This document shows, piece by piece, positions 10,624 through 23,173 of a DNA stretch of 64,000 nucleotides (positions are counted from its first letter, which is position 1; every line of letters begins with the position of its first letter). Origin of the DNA: Suillus spraguei (taxonomy: Eukaryota; Basidiomycota; Agaricomycetes; Boletales; Suillaceae); contig JABCPU010000012.1 of assembly GCA_016800925.1 (NCBI GenBank), positions 124,001 through 188,000 on the forward strand, written 5' to 3'. The translations under genes and the position numbers were made by a program. The notes under the pieces are model-generated. The model ran no database searches, was not told the DNA's origin, and worked only from the letters and a program-made list of their open reading frames with translations.

Positions 10624-13218
10624 ATGTCATACGTTCGAAAGTCTTTCCCTCTTTCCATCAATACGGCCCAGAGATCGGGAGTGGTGTGCGAAGGATGGGT
10701 CCTCAAGAAGAGAAGGAAAAAGATGCAAGGTGCGTTTCTTGACCCTGACCTCCCAAGTCCTTCCCAGCTCATCGAAAATTCCGGTTGTCCTGTAGGCTTT
10801 GCACGGAGGTACTTTGTCCTCGACCAGTCAGGATCTTTGTCATATTCCATCGATCCAAAACGTCCCATACGCGACCAGATATTCCTTCCTCATGCTGCAT
10901 TGTCCACTGCTGTTGGTCGTAAAGATATACACGTAGACTCAAGTAATGCCACGTTTCATATCAAGTGTTTGACCGCAGACGACTTTAATACATGGTTAAC
11001 TGCAATAAGGTGAATCAGGATTCTGGAATTCTGACGTGTTTGACACTAAAAGTGGCACGTCTAGACAGTTTGTCCTTCCCGAAGGACGACGGTCCATTGC
11101 AGGAAAGATCACACCTCGGCTGAGTCAATCCCAGTTTAATAGATCTGGGATTATAGCTGAAGATATTGGCTCTGTATGTACTTGCGCCATTGCTCAGTAC
11201 AAATGCACGTCGCTGACGTGCTTAACAGACCATATCTGAGTTAGAAGCTGCCTTTGCCGCCCTCCAATCCGAAAGTACGCATGAGAGGAGTCACCCTTCA
11301 CTGAAATCCAAGTCGGAGAAGGATAAGCATCATCACCATCCGAAAGATGTCTTTAACATGTTCAAAAAATGTGTTCCTCCATCCCTCCTTTGGATCATTG
11401 CGTTTGTTGACCCAAATCCTTTCAGCCCACCAGGTTAACGACGACGGCACGCTACCAAAGAGCAACCTTGATTCTCCGTCGAGTGTTCGCCTTCAACAAA
11501 TCAACACTGCCCTTGTATCTCTTAAGTCACAACATGCCGCCCTACTCAAGTCCTTAGCGCATGATGTCACAGCGCCACCAACAGCTCGCTGCTCCCCTCT
11601 TCCTCCTACTACAGAAGAGAAGGAAGAAGAACCTCTCTCAACTTCACGGTTCAACACAGCACTCAGTCGTAGATCAAACTTAGCGATCTCCATGTCGAGT
11701 CTGAGCGACAGCGCAAATAACGAATGGTTTGATGCCGAAGACGATCTAGGCGAGGAGTTTTTCCTGGAAGTGCCTAACCCAGATGAGGAGAGGGAGCTCA
11801 CAGTTCCCCAATCCGAAACTAGCAGCTTGAATCAAACCGCATCTAGCTATGAGGAGGAGCATTCCCAACCTCTAGGCCATGATCCAGATCCCACTGTGAA
11901 CGCTCATCAAGTGATACGACGGACGCGACTACCTTCAGGACCGATCGGCGACGAGGGCAGTTTGTTCGCCATTCTCAAGAGCAATGTCGGAAAGGTGACT
12001 TTGAGTGTTTCGGATACTACAGACCCATGGCTAATGAGCTTGTCGAAGGACTTGTCTACAATCGCACTTCCCGTGTCGTTCAATGAGCCACTGACTTTGT
12101 TACAACGCACAGCAGAAGAACTGGAATATAATCACTTGCTATATCAAGCAGCTGAGGCTAAGGATCCCATTCAACGCTTATGCTTTGTTGCCGCGTTTGC
12201 CGTGTCCGGGTATGCACACACAAGATATCGGACCGGTCGCAAAGGCTTGTAAGTTAGGTACATAGTATTTTACTTATTCCGATAACCCTGACAACTCGGT
12301 TAGCAATCCCATGCTCGCTGAAACGTTCGAAGATGTGCGAATGAAGTTTCTGGCTGAGAAGGTGTCCCACAACCCTGTCGTAATTGCATACCACGCAGAA
12401 GGCCAAGGCTGGGAATTGAACGCAACTTCGGCCGGGAAGACTAAGTTTTGGGGTGAGGATCATGCCTGAGAGCGGTGCAGGTGGTTGACACGTTCGATTT
12501 AAATATAGGCAAGAGCTTGGAAATCATCCCACTTGGGACAACGCGGTTGAAGATTGGGAATGACAATTATGAATGGTGAGCCATGGTTCATCGTACCTTT
12601 TCCGTGTAAAATCCTGACACTGGCAGGCACAAACCTTCGTCGTTTATGCGAAACCTGATGATGGGCACCAAGTACCTGGAACACTGTGGCAAGATGACGA
12701 TCGAGAACACGACGAGTGGTGCAACTTGTGTCCTTGACTTCAAGCAAAGCGGGTACTGGGGTGCATCGAATGAAGTCTCTGGGATAATTCTCTCTCCATC
12801 CCGTGATGTCATTGCCCGCATAGAAGGCAAATGGGACGAACAGATTACGCAAGTGCTCGATTCTTCCTACTTGCATGTCCTGTGGCGCATCACTCCATTC
12901 CCGAAGGAGTCCCCTCGATACTATGGCTTTACTTCATTCGGCATGACCTTGAACGAGATGACGAGTGACCTCGAGGGTCGTCTACCTCCTACGGATTCAC
13001 GATTCCGACCCGATGTGCGTGCACTAGAACAAGGGAATGATCATGAGGCGGAGGCTCAGAAGACGCGTGTTGAGGAGATGCAGAGGGATAGACGGAGACG
13101 TGGCGTAGATCGAGCTCCAAGGTGGTTTAAGCAAGACGGAGATGAGTGGACATATGTCGGAGGGTATTGGGAGGCCAGGGCGAAGGGGTGGAAGACTCCA
13201 GTCGAGCCACTTTGGTGA
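10624..13218 (+). CDS. Oxysterol-binding protein-related protein (PH + FFAT-like + ORD)
   Basis: Lipid-transfer protein of the OSBP/Osh family, resembling Osh3-type members. It starts MSYVRKSFPL, followed by a PH domain (GWVLKKRRKKMQG then GFARRYFVLDQSGSLSYS, ending DDFNTWLTAIR). An in-frame 66-nt intron (10730-10795) lies inside the PH domain. A disordered acidic linker carries EWFDAEDDLGEEFF at about 11722, close to the FFAT consensus EFFDAxE that binds ER VAP/Scs2. The ORD lipid-binding domain occupies the last third: NPMLAETFED, KMTIENTTSG, GYWGASNEVSG, the tail SPRYYGFTSFGMTLNEM, and RWFKQDGDEWTYVGGYWE. The OSBP signature reads EKVSHNP instead of EQVSHHPP. Likely role: sterol/PI4P exchange or sensing at ER contact sites. 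No GOLD domain is visible upstream of the chosen start. Confidence 0.92.
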
Positions 13219-13582
13219 TACCAGGATTATATCTCTGTTTATATCAGACTTGGCCAGTTGGACATGTGAATATCTGATTGGCATGAAAACTGGGGTATGT
13301 CGCCACTTACATAATTGCGCAACACACTATTGAGTGCACAACAGAATGCATGACTGCAACATATCCCACAAGTGTTCAAGCTGCGTTCTGGCAAAACTAC
13401 ATAATTTGTATCACAGCATAGGTGTGTCATGTGCTTGCCACGTGTCGCGTCGAAGTAGTAGTAGTGTCGACTCGTGTATATCCAAAAATGGATCGCAGAA
13501 ATGATCTAAAATTTTGCAACCGAACCGAATACGGAGAACTCAATATAAGACCGGAGAAAGCAGGCGAGGAGGACAGCAGAGG
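13219..13582. promoter_or_regulatory. Intergenic: upstream of aconitase
   Basis: About 360 bases between an OSBP 3' end and the aconitase start. No coding signal seen. Confidence 0.4.
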
Positions 13583-16500
13583 ATGAAGACGCTTTCAACA
13601 ACCCTGCGGAATACTGCTCTCGCTGCGGGACCCACACTCCGACGAAGTCTAGCAACACATGCGCCGTTTTATGAAAAGGACTGTTCTTCGATCACCCCAC
13701 CTTATGCCCAGCTTATTGGAAAATGGGAATACGTTCGGGAGCTCCTGAACAACCGTCCTTTGACTTTGGCTGAAAAGATCTTGTATAGTCATCTCAATGA
13801 CCCGGAGAAGAGCTTGTCCGGAGGTGGAAAGATCAGGGGGGAAAGCTACCTGCAGCTTACTCCTCAGCGAGTCGCAATGCAGGATGCTTCCGCCCAGTAT
13901 GTTGTTATTGCACGTTATTCTAAACTAGTTTTGACCATGTACTTGTTTATAGAATGGCTTTGTATGCATTATATTCATTCTTGGTGCAGATGTTGTAATT
14001 TGACGTCCCTGGCAGGCTTCAGTTCATGAGCGCTGGTCTCTCTCAGTGTGCTGTTCCAACCAGCATACACTGTGACCATCTAATTCAAGCTATCGATGGT
14101 GCAGAATCAGACTTGAAGGTATGGTTCCGTCGTCAGACAGCTCTTTTACTCATGAGAAGGACGTAAGCGGTCGATTGCTTCCAATAAAGAGGTGTTCGAT
14201 TTCCTCGAAAGTGCTGCTCGCAAGTACGGCATCGAATTTTGGAAACCGGGCTCTGGTATCATTCACCAGATCGTACTCGAGAACTATGCTGCTCCGGGAA
14301 TGCTTATGTGAGTGTATCCTTGTGGTATGCAACTTATAGGTTTTGAAAGATATCAATAACAGGTTAGGCACAGGCGAGTAACATCGCGAAGATTTGAATC
14401 TTTGGGCTGACATAGTGGTAGATTCACACACGCCTAATGCTGGAGGGCTCGGTCTACTGGCCATCGGTGTTGGAGGTGCTGATGCGGTTGATGCCATGAC
14501 TGGAACTCCTTGGGAGCTGAAGGCCCCTCAAGTTGTTGGTGAGATAATTTAAATCACATTCACGCAGTGCCTTTAACAGGATTAATGCAGGTATACACTT
14601 GACTGGAAAACTTAGTGGATGGGCAACGCCAAAGGACTTGATCCTTCATCTCGCTGGAAGATTGACAGTCCGGGTGAGTAAACTACCAACTTTTGAAAAT
14701 GACTCGAGTTACAAACACACACAGGGGGGCACTGGACGCATTTTGGAGTACTTTGGCCCTGGTGTGGCCAACCAGTCATGTACAGGTGAACTAATATCAG
14801 AAATGTAGGTTGACTTTGCACTGATCAGGATTTCATGCTAGGTCTCGCCACGGTTGCTAATATGGGAGCTGAAGTCGGTGCTACTACCTCTACTTTCCCT
14901 TACACGGAGAATATGCGGGCGTACTTGAATGCAACAGGACGTGCGCCTGTTGCTCGTGCTGCTGACAAGGCTGCATCAATGGGCTTCTTGAACGCTGATG
15001 AGGGTGCCGAATATGACGAAGTCATTGAAATAGTGCGGACGTTCTTGATTCAGCGGACTGTGTATCTTATTCGCATCTACAGAACTTGTCCGAACTTGAA
15101 CCGACTATCAACGGTCCTTTCACTCCTGATTTGGCAACACCTTTATCGAAGTTCGGGTCTTTCGTGAAAGAACAGGGTTGGAAGGACGAGCTTTCAGCTG
15201 GCCTTATTGGTTCGTGCACTAACAGTTCATACGAGGACATGGTAAGTTGTTTTTAATTTGATTACACACTGCTGACCCGATGTAGACGCGAGTAGCAGAG
15301 CTGGCCAAACAAGCAAAGGCTGCAGGCTTGGTCATCAAGGTTCCTTTCCTTTGCACTCCCGGTTCTGAACAGATTCGTGCGACTATGGAGCGCGACGGCG
15401 TTACAAACACTTTGGAAGATGTCGGCGCTGTGGTTTTAGCAAATGCGTGCGGTCCTTGTATCGGTCAAGTACGAATTACGTTTATACCTGGATCACAACT
15501 TTTAACTTCTTCGCTTAGTGGAAACGAGATGATATGAAGGGTGAAGAAAATGGTAAATGAATCCAATAAATATTGATTTGGACAAGCTAAACTTCTTTCC
15601 AAAGCAATTTTGACTTCTTTCAACCGGTAAGCAAAACGTTTTTCAATATGTGCCGTTACCTATTTTCAATGGTGCAGGAACTTCAAGTCCCGCAACGATG
15701 GAAACCAACTAACTATGAACTTCCTCGCGTCGCCTACGATTGTGACGGCTATGGCATTTTCTGGCTCACTGTCGTTTAATCCGATGACGGATACCCTGAC
15801 TCTGCCCTCTGGCAAGCCGTTCAGGTTTGCTCCACCTGCTGGACAGGATTTACCAACAGAAGGTTTTACTCAAGGCAATACCGACTACTACCCTTCTCCC
15901 ACGCCAGAGCCACAACCAGAAACCGAAGTTATCATTCGTCCAGACTCTCAGCGTCTCGAACTGTTGGAGCCTTTCCAAAGTCACTTTGGCGACAAGGGTC
16001 TGGAACTCCCGCCCTTGAAGGTATTGATGCGTGTCAGAGGGAAATGCACTACTGACCACATTTCTGCGGCCGTACGTGAGATAAATCTTTGCTGAAGTCT
16101 CCCAACTGACTCACGTGCAGGGCCCCTGGTTGAAATACAAAGGACATCTCACTAACATTTCTGAAAATCTTCGTACGTCTATGCGTACTCTTAGCGTATT
16201 TCGTTCTGAATATCATTCGCAGTTATCACGGTGTGTTACGCAAGCTGTCATTTTGCAAGTATGATATTAAACTTGACAACCAATTCAGGCCGTGAACGAC
16301 GAGGGAGGCAACGTGAATGTTGCATTCGATCATGATCGGGCTGCTGGCGAGACTGAGACTGACACCATTCCCGCAGTTGCAAAACGGTTCAAATCTCGCA
16401 ATCAGCCTTGGACTCTGGTTGTTGATGACAATTATGGCGAAGGTAGTGCACGTGAGCATGCTGCACTTCAGCCTAGATTCTATGGTACGTTGCAGTATCC

Positions 16501-16892
16501 CGCATTGCATCCGAGTGGTTTATCAACTGTGTTAGGGTGTGCAATGATCGTCGCAAGGTCTTTTGCTAGAATTCACGAGACTAACCTGAAGGTGACTTAT
16601 AGTTAAACAACTTCGGAATATTGGTCTCATTGGCATACAGAAACAAGGAGTTCTTCCCCTTTGGTTCGCAGACAAGAATGACTACTCTCGCATCGGATCA
16701 GGTGACGTAGTCGAGACTATCGGCTTGGCAGACCTTATCGAGGGACAACAAAACGCTGCAGTCAAGCTCAAGGTCACCAAGCGTACCGGCGAGGTATTTG
16801 AGATAGTCACAAAACACACCATGTCGGAGGATCAGCTGAAGTGGTTCCGTGCGGGTTCTGCCCTCAATTTCATTCGCTCACAGATGTCATGA
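13583..16892 (+). CDS. Aconitate hydratase, mitochondrial
   Basis: [4Fe-4S] aconitase interconverting citrate and isocitrate. An Aco2-type role (homocitrate dehydration in lysine synthesis) is also possible. The N-terminus [20 protein letters not shown] is Arg/Ser/Thr-rich without acids, as a mitochondrial presequence. Conserved blocks follow in order: [84 protein letters not shown] and [10 protein letters not shown]. The last two supply the three cluster cysteines. Next are [43 protein letters not shown] and [14 protein letters not shown]. The gene has a dozen or so introns, including 9- and 11-nt exons and one GC-AG intron. It differs from canonical Aco1 at the C-terminus ([13 protein letters not shown] insertion region, [11 protein letters not shown] end), so it may be the paralogue rather than the main TCA enzyme. 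Ends 73 bases from the convergent MSH1 gene. Confidence 0.93.
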
Positions 16893-16965
16893 TGAACCGA
16901 TTGTATTCTAAATTGTAATGTACAAAAGCTGCGAGTGAATATCATTACTATTGAGGGAATGTATA

Positions 16966-19900
16966 CTACCTTGAGCTCGTTAGAGATTGTCCCAGGAAAG
17001 ATAGTTGTTGAGATCCGATGTGGTCCTGTCCTTTGAGTGTATCCAAAGCTTGCTTGGCAAGGAGGACAGCAGATTCTGGCATGCCTGCCAGTTGAGCAAC
17101 CTTCAGGCCATGACTATCTCGATTCACGCCTGGCCGTAGGCGATGGGAGTAGGCGAAATGATTGTCCTGGTAGTTCTCCTGAGTAGACATAAACACGGTT
17201 TCAGTTTAGTCACTTACGTCTGTCTCATCAACATCTGTGCAAAAGAACTCGACTTCTTGGAAGACGCCGCCGCCGCGGTGACTATCAGAGTAACCAAGCA
17301 TGTCTGCAAGTTCATGAAAATGAGTTGCAAACAAAGCTCGACACTGATTTTGGGTGAAGAGATAATGGACGGCAGCAAATGCTATTGCCAGACCATCTTT
17401 CACGGTGGTTCCGCGACCTACTTCATCCATGATGACCTACTTGATTTTTAATCTTCGTACGTACTGGAACGAGTAAATCAACAACCCACCAAGCTCTTTG
17501 GAGTTGCCCGACGTAAAATTTCAGCTGTTTCCAGCATCTCCACCATGAAAGTACTTCTGTCACGAAATAGATCATCCTTGGCTCCTATCCTAGAAAAGAG
17601 TTTGTCTACAACTCCGATGACAGCGCGGTCCGCGGGTACGAAGGAACCAGTCTGAGCGAGTATAGCAATCAAAGCTGCTTGTCGCAGGAATGTTGATTTC
17701 CCTGCCATGTTCGGTCCTGTGATTATGTGAAGCCGGGAGGCACGTTCCAGCACCACGGAGTTCGGGGTGAAGACTCGACCTGAAGTGAGCAGGCCAAGTT
17801 CTACGGTTGGATGTCGTCCATTGGTCACTTCGTATGTCATGCTCAAATAACGTAAGTAGGGGTCAGGGGGATATGCATACAGTAACGTACTTATCAGTGA
17901 TAACGGGCCTTGTGAACCGTAATTCAGCTGCAAGCATTGCAAATCCAAGGGTAACATCTAATTCATCCATTATCCGCGCATTTCTTCGAAGATGGGTCGC
18001 AAAGGCTTTGACCTGATTTTTCAAATGAACCTATGATAACACGTTTTGGACGGGGACAGCTAACCTCATTGCGCAACAGGATGAAAGCTTCCTTCTCAGC
18101 ATTCGTGATCGCCGTCGCGGTTTCAACTAGCTGATTGCCTAGAGACGACCATGGCTACAACCGATCATTTTAAATGAGATTACTTTTCATGAAAGAGGAA
18201 GGGGGACAAACAGACCTGGTAGAAATAGGAGCTAGTCGAACCACTCTCCGATATATTAATGAACAGCGGCGATGCCCTCACAACGGCCTGGTCTCTCCTC
18301 GAGCGACCGATGTGGACATGCATCCCTTGTGCAGGAGAAGTCCGCAAGGTCAGAGAAGGTGCTTCTACTCAGCTGAGTCAGTGGCGGTCCGACGGAAGAT
18401 ATGTGCCTCACCATAATCTACTTGAAGTTGGCGTTCCATTTTCCTTCTTCGCTCTAGTAAATCGCCGAGGTTGTTATGCAGAGATGCCAGTTGTGAAGAA
18501 AATCTGGACCATGAAACGTAAGTAATGAGGCCCTGGATCAACAATGCTGCGTACTCTGGTCGAATGAAACACCTAGAGGGAATATCAAACTTAAAACCAA
18601 TTTTGCTAGGCTCCTCCGCATCTGCTGACAGAGAGCCATCGGCGTCCTGATCATCTTTCGACTCGTCCATAATTTCAATATTTCGCAAAGCCAGGTTGAT
18701 TCGACTCTCAAGGTCTTGTAGATCTGCCATTCGACATACAAGAGTATCGATACTTGACCAATCTTCCGAAAGCAGAAAGCCTCGCTCCGAGCCTTCCATC
18801 TGCTTCTCGAGTTCCAAGCGCTTGCGAATTGCACTCCAAACGTTAATCGTCTTGCTGATCGAAACCAAATCGCCAGGATCACCTCGCCCAAGAAGGAACC
18901 TCTGAACGATCCGTGTCGTGTCTTCGACTTCGTCCAAGAACTGCCTGACGTCGCTGAGTAAGTGTGGCCTGGCATGAAAGAATGCCACCAATGACTGTCG
19001 AGCTTGTATTTCTTTGACCGATGTGCTCGGTGAACCTGAGTGTGTTAGGGGCTTCAAAATTCCACTAGAAAACAAAGACTTACACAACCATCGAGCCAGT
19101 AGACGTGTTCCGCTGCGTGTCACAGTTCTTTTGACGACACTCAGCAAGCTACCTGTTGTACCACCTTCCCGCGTGCTTTCCCTGATTTCAAGTGCCTTAA
19201 TTGTGTGAGAGTCGATTTGCATGCGGTCCACGTTGCCTTCGCGACTCGGCATTGGGAGACTTGGCATGTGCTCCAACAAGTGAAAGTGCAGAAAGTTGGT
19301 AAGAATTGTGATGGCGGATGACTCCTCGGGAGAATACGCGGATGGTATAGAACTTAAGTCTCCTTCCAGTTTATAGAGGTCATCTGGAACAGCAGCAGTC
19401 TCGGACGGACCACCCACCAAGATGCCTTGAGAGGGCGTAGCGTACGAAACAAAGCAGCCTTCATCCACGAGCAGCTGATGAATGGGATGCGAGAAGTTGG
19501 TTTGGAGTTTATCTTCAAGGACAACCTCCCGTGGGCATATCCTCGCCAGGTCATCCTTCAGAGCCTCCCTAGACGACGTCTTGGCAAAAAATTCACCTGT
19601 AGAAACATCGATCCAGGCTAATCCTATAGGAGTGGCATCCATTTCTTCTATTGTACCATCAGCGCTGATGGACAATAGATAATTGTTTTCAAACTGATTG
19701 ATGAATGGCTCATCGATGAGTGTGCCAGGGGTTATCACGCGAACTACTCGTCTATCGAACTCAGGTTTCTGGCCTGGCGCAGCATACCGAGGAAATTCCT
19801 CACACATCGCGACGAACCGTTTATTGTGTTGGACAAGAACTTTGAGATACTTGTCCAGATGCATCAACGGGAAACCGCACATAGCGATACTTTGCTTGTC

Positions 19901-20792
19901 CCAGACGCGAGAAGTTAACTTGATATTTAGTAGACGAGCGACCTCGATTGCTTGGTCGAAGTAGGACTGCGCAGAAACAGTGAAGTGAAGTTCGTCAAAG
20001 CAGAGGGGAGCGTGCCGCACCTCGTAAAACTGGCCAACACGAGTCAGGAGGATGCAATGGGGAAATTTAGCAAGGTTGTTCAGGATTTCAGTGGCAAGCA
20101 CATTACGCGGCTGTCTTGGAGGTGCAGCGCTGTCTGCCGAATCGTCCACCTTTATTTTTCGACGCCCACGAGTCTTCGTTGGAGTCTCGGTGGTCACGAA
20201 GATGTCTGCTGTAAGAACTATATGGGAGTCTGCAATCAATTAGCCAGGGAATGAACGTACCTGCGTCGGCGGTGGGAGAATTATCCGATACCGCTGCTTT
20301 TCGTCGGCGTCCGCGTTTTCTGGGTTGTTCTTCCTCGACAACTGCACTATCTTGCCGTGATGAGATGTCCAGATATTGTGTGTTTCTTATGCTCCTCTCA
20401 GGTGCACCGGAGGAATCCTCGGTGTCGTTCAAGCGAGAAGCTGGATGAACCACATGCGCATTCACTTTTCATAAGAAAGGAATATGATAAACACATCTGA
20501 ATTGCGCACAAAAAGGAATTACAAGATCATTAGTGACACTTGCGTCACATGGGCTCTGTAACTTGGTAGAAGGAGGCGAAAGCGAATGGTCCTCCACCAC
20601 GACGCGTCGCTTCGGTAGCTCTGAAAACTTCTTCCTTGTGATGATTACCGAGGGGCGTGAAACCTTGACAGTGACCGGGTCGTCGAGACAAGACACGAAA
20701 CATGAATGAAAAGGGCGCGTCTGGAGGTCAAGCAGCACCTTCCGTCTACCACAACAAAACATGTGGCGACATGCTGTACTAAGAACCACCAT
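16966..20792 (-). CDS. MSH1: DNA mismatch repair protein MutS homologue, mitochondrial (Msh1)
   Basis: Mitochondrial MutS protein that maintains mtDNA. The N-terminus from 20792 ([21 protein letters not shown]...) is basic and hydrophobic like a presequence. A disordered basic stretch with KRGRRRK and RGRRKIK follows. The MutS-I mismatch-binding domain contains VGQFYE, the Phe-X-Glu-type motif of MutS. Later come [17 protein letters not shown] and the connector and lever domains. The ATPase carries Walker [17 protein letters not shown] (near 17700), then [19 protein letters not shown], Walker [16 protein letters not shown] (near 17430) and ATHFHEL. The last exon ends LGQSLTSSR with the stop at 16966. 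Retention of the mismatch-binding motif and the absence of nuclear Msh features support Msh1. The start is 198 bases from the divergent septin start. Confidence 0.92.
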
Positions 20793-20990
20793 TCAAAAGC
20801 GCGTCAGTTATTTTTTTTTCCAATGCAAAGCACAAAAAACAGAAGTGGACAGAGTACTACTCCAGACACGGTATTCGGACCCAGTGGCGCGGCTGAGCGG
20901 AGTTTTAATGAGACGAGGTCAACTTTCTCCTTCGTCTCTGTTTTGCTCTGCACGCAAGTGAAGCAACCCAAAACTCAAACTTCCCACAAA
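20793..20990. promoter_or_regulatory. Compact divergent promoter, MSH1 / septin
   Basis: Only 198 bases separate the two divergent start codons, so promoter elements and both 5' leaders must overlap or be shared. An A/T-run (20810-20820) is visible; no specific factor site is claimed. Confidence 0.5.
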
Positions 20991-22662
20991 ATGTCTTTCG
21001 CCGGCAGACGCAGAGGAAACAAGGTCAAGAAGGGTGTCCAGTTCACCCTGATGGTCGTTGGTTAGTCGTTCATTCCAGGTGTTGTTTCGACTTGTATTCG
21101 GTGTTTGTTGACCGGTCGTTTTTCTCAACGTGTTACAGGTGCCTCTGGAACTGGCCGTACGACTTTTGTGAACACCCTTTGCGAGTCTGAAGTCCTGGCG
21201 CACAAGGTTTCTGACAATCCAGACACCGCGCACATCGAGGAGGGTATTAGGATTAAACCTGCCAACGTTGGTCAGTTGCACCAACTATGTATTGTTTGCA
21301 TCTTATTCAAACTTGTCATGCACTGTCACAGAGTTGGAGGAGGATGGTGTTCGCATTGCCCTTACCATTGTTGACACGCCTGGTTTTGGGGACAATATCG
21401 ACAATGAGTTTGCGTTCGTATATAAACATCCCTACACATCCCACTGAATAACGTTTGGTTTTAGCTTCCAAGAAATTGTCGGCTACCTTGAGCGGCAATA
21501 CGATGACATTTTGGCTGAGGAGTCTCGTATCAAGCGTAACCCTCGCTTCAGGGATAACCGTGTTCATGCGCTCTTGTACTTCATCCCTCCGACAGGTCAC
21601 TCGTACGCATACTTTTGCACATCACATTGATATGGTACACTAACTGGGCTATGATATAGCCTGAGGGAAATGGACATTGAGCTGATGCGCCGTCTTTCGC
21701 CTCGTGTTAATGTAATTCCTGTCATTGGAAAAGCAGATTCTTTGACACCCAGCGAGCTTCGGGGATTCAAGAAGCGGGTTGGTTCACCCGGTTTTTAATT
21801 TTAATTGGCTTACGTTAACGTGATGACGTAGATCATGGAGGATATCGAGCACTATGACATCCCTGTTTACAACTTTCCTTATGACGTGGAGGAGGACGAC
21901 GAGGAAACCATTCAGGACAACAGCGAGTTACGGGTATGTGACGTAATTTAAGTCTAATGCGGTCACTTATGTAAATGACACAGGCATTACTTCCTTTTGC
22001 CATCATCGGTTCAGAGGAGGAAGTTGAATTTGACGGACAACCGGTACGCGCCAGGATATACCCTTGGGGTATTGCCGAAGTCGACAACCCAAAACATTCG
22101 GACTTTAGCAGATTACGGAGTGCATTGTTGAAGTAAGTACGATTCAGGTTTTTGTAGAAAATGCCTAAAGGAGTCGGTTTAGCTCTCACCTTGGCGACCT
22201 GAAGTCACTGACGCATGACGTGCTTTACGAGACTTACCGTACCGAGAAACTTTCTCGGACGGTGCACGCCGACACACAGTGAGAATATTGATTTGATGGC
22301 AATGTCCACGCTAATCAATAAATTATTCAGTGATTCTTCTATTCTCCCAGAAGAGCTGGCAACTCAGAGTGTGCGTCTGAAGGAAGAGCAGCTTCGGAGG
22401 GAGGAGGAGAAAGTAGGTGGTAATAAACAGCCGATTTCGATTGTGCTGACACAAGTATTCTCAAAAAGCTCCGTGAGATTGAACTCAAAGTTCAACGAGA
22501 GATCAACGAAAAGCGACAGGAACTCCTGGCCAAAGAGGAATCACTCAGGTAAGTTTCCATGGAAATGCGGTGAGCGGAAAGTCTTGGCTAACGCGAAGAT
22601 GCATTAGAAATTTGGAGAGTCGTCTTGTTGCTCAAGGGTCTCAGGCAGAATTCCGGGACTAG
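20991..22662 (+). CDS. CDC11: Septin, Cdc11 class
   Basis: GTP-binding cytoskeletal protein forming septin rods, rings and collars in polarised growth and septation. It starts MSFAGRRRGNKVKKGVQFTL. The polybasic patch (RRRGNKVKK) would contact phosphoinositides. The P-loop reads GASGTGRTT, the Cdc11-type variant in which Arg replaces the usual Lys. Switch/G3 is DTPGFGD, G4 is the septin-style GKAD (VIGKADSLTPSEL), and the septin unique element follows around GQPVRARIYPWGIAEVD. A C-terminal coiled coil (REEEKLREIELKVQREINEKRQELLAKEESLRNLESRL) ends at FRD and the stop at 22660-22662. About nine introns. The Arg in the P-loop suggests weak or no GTP hydrolysis, as known for Cdc11-like septins; this is inference. 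Confidence 0.92.
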
Positions 22663-23173
22663 GATGGCTAGATATGTTGGGCACTATGGTCGACGATTAT
22701 ACCCTCCGTTTGTGCATATCCTTGCTCACTTGTCCGTCCGCTCGTTTTCTGTCTACTCTGCGATTTTATATATACCGGATAATCCATTGCCATTCCTTAC
22801 ACGAAATTTACCCAGCTTTCAAAGCTTCTTGACAGTTAGTAATGGTTTTCTTAGTGGAAATGCATTTGAAGAGACATTTGCTGCTTTACGTTTTCCAAAT
22901 ATTTTTTTGTGTGCTGGGTGGAGCTGAGTGAGACTAGAACTACCAAACTCGGATCATTGTTGAGAATGTTAGTGGACTGAACGAACTTGTTGGACTACTA
23001 CACTCTTTTCGGTTTCGGTTTCGGTTTCGGTTCTCAGCTATAGGGATATATCTTGAAAGAGAGATAGATATCTTGATAGTTGCGCTGACATCTTGTTTCA
23101 GGTTTATTTGGGTGAAACTTGGTTTTGATCAACTTGATCATAATTTCGAAGGAGGAACTTTGCTCACCCCGTC
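22663..23173. other. Intergenic: septin 3' region and MIT-protein promoter
   Basis: About 510 bases with no coding signal. It contains four perfect TTTCGG units (23007-23030) roughly 145 bases before the next start codon, and AT-rich stretches. Confidence 0.45.
23007..23030. repeat. (TTTCGG)4 microsatellite
   Basis: Four perfect tandem copies of a hexamer in the promoter or 5' UTR of the MIT-domain gene. It is not the fungal telomere repeat. Confidence 0.9.
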
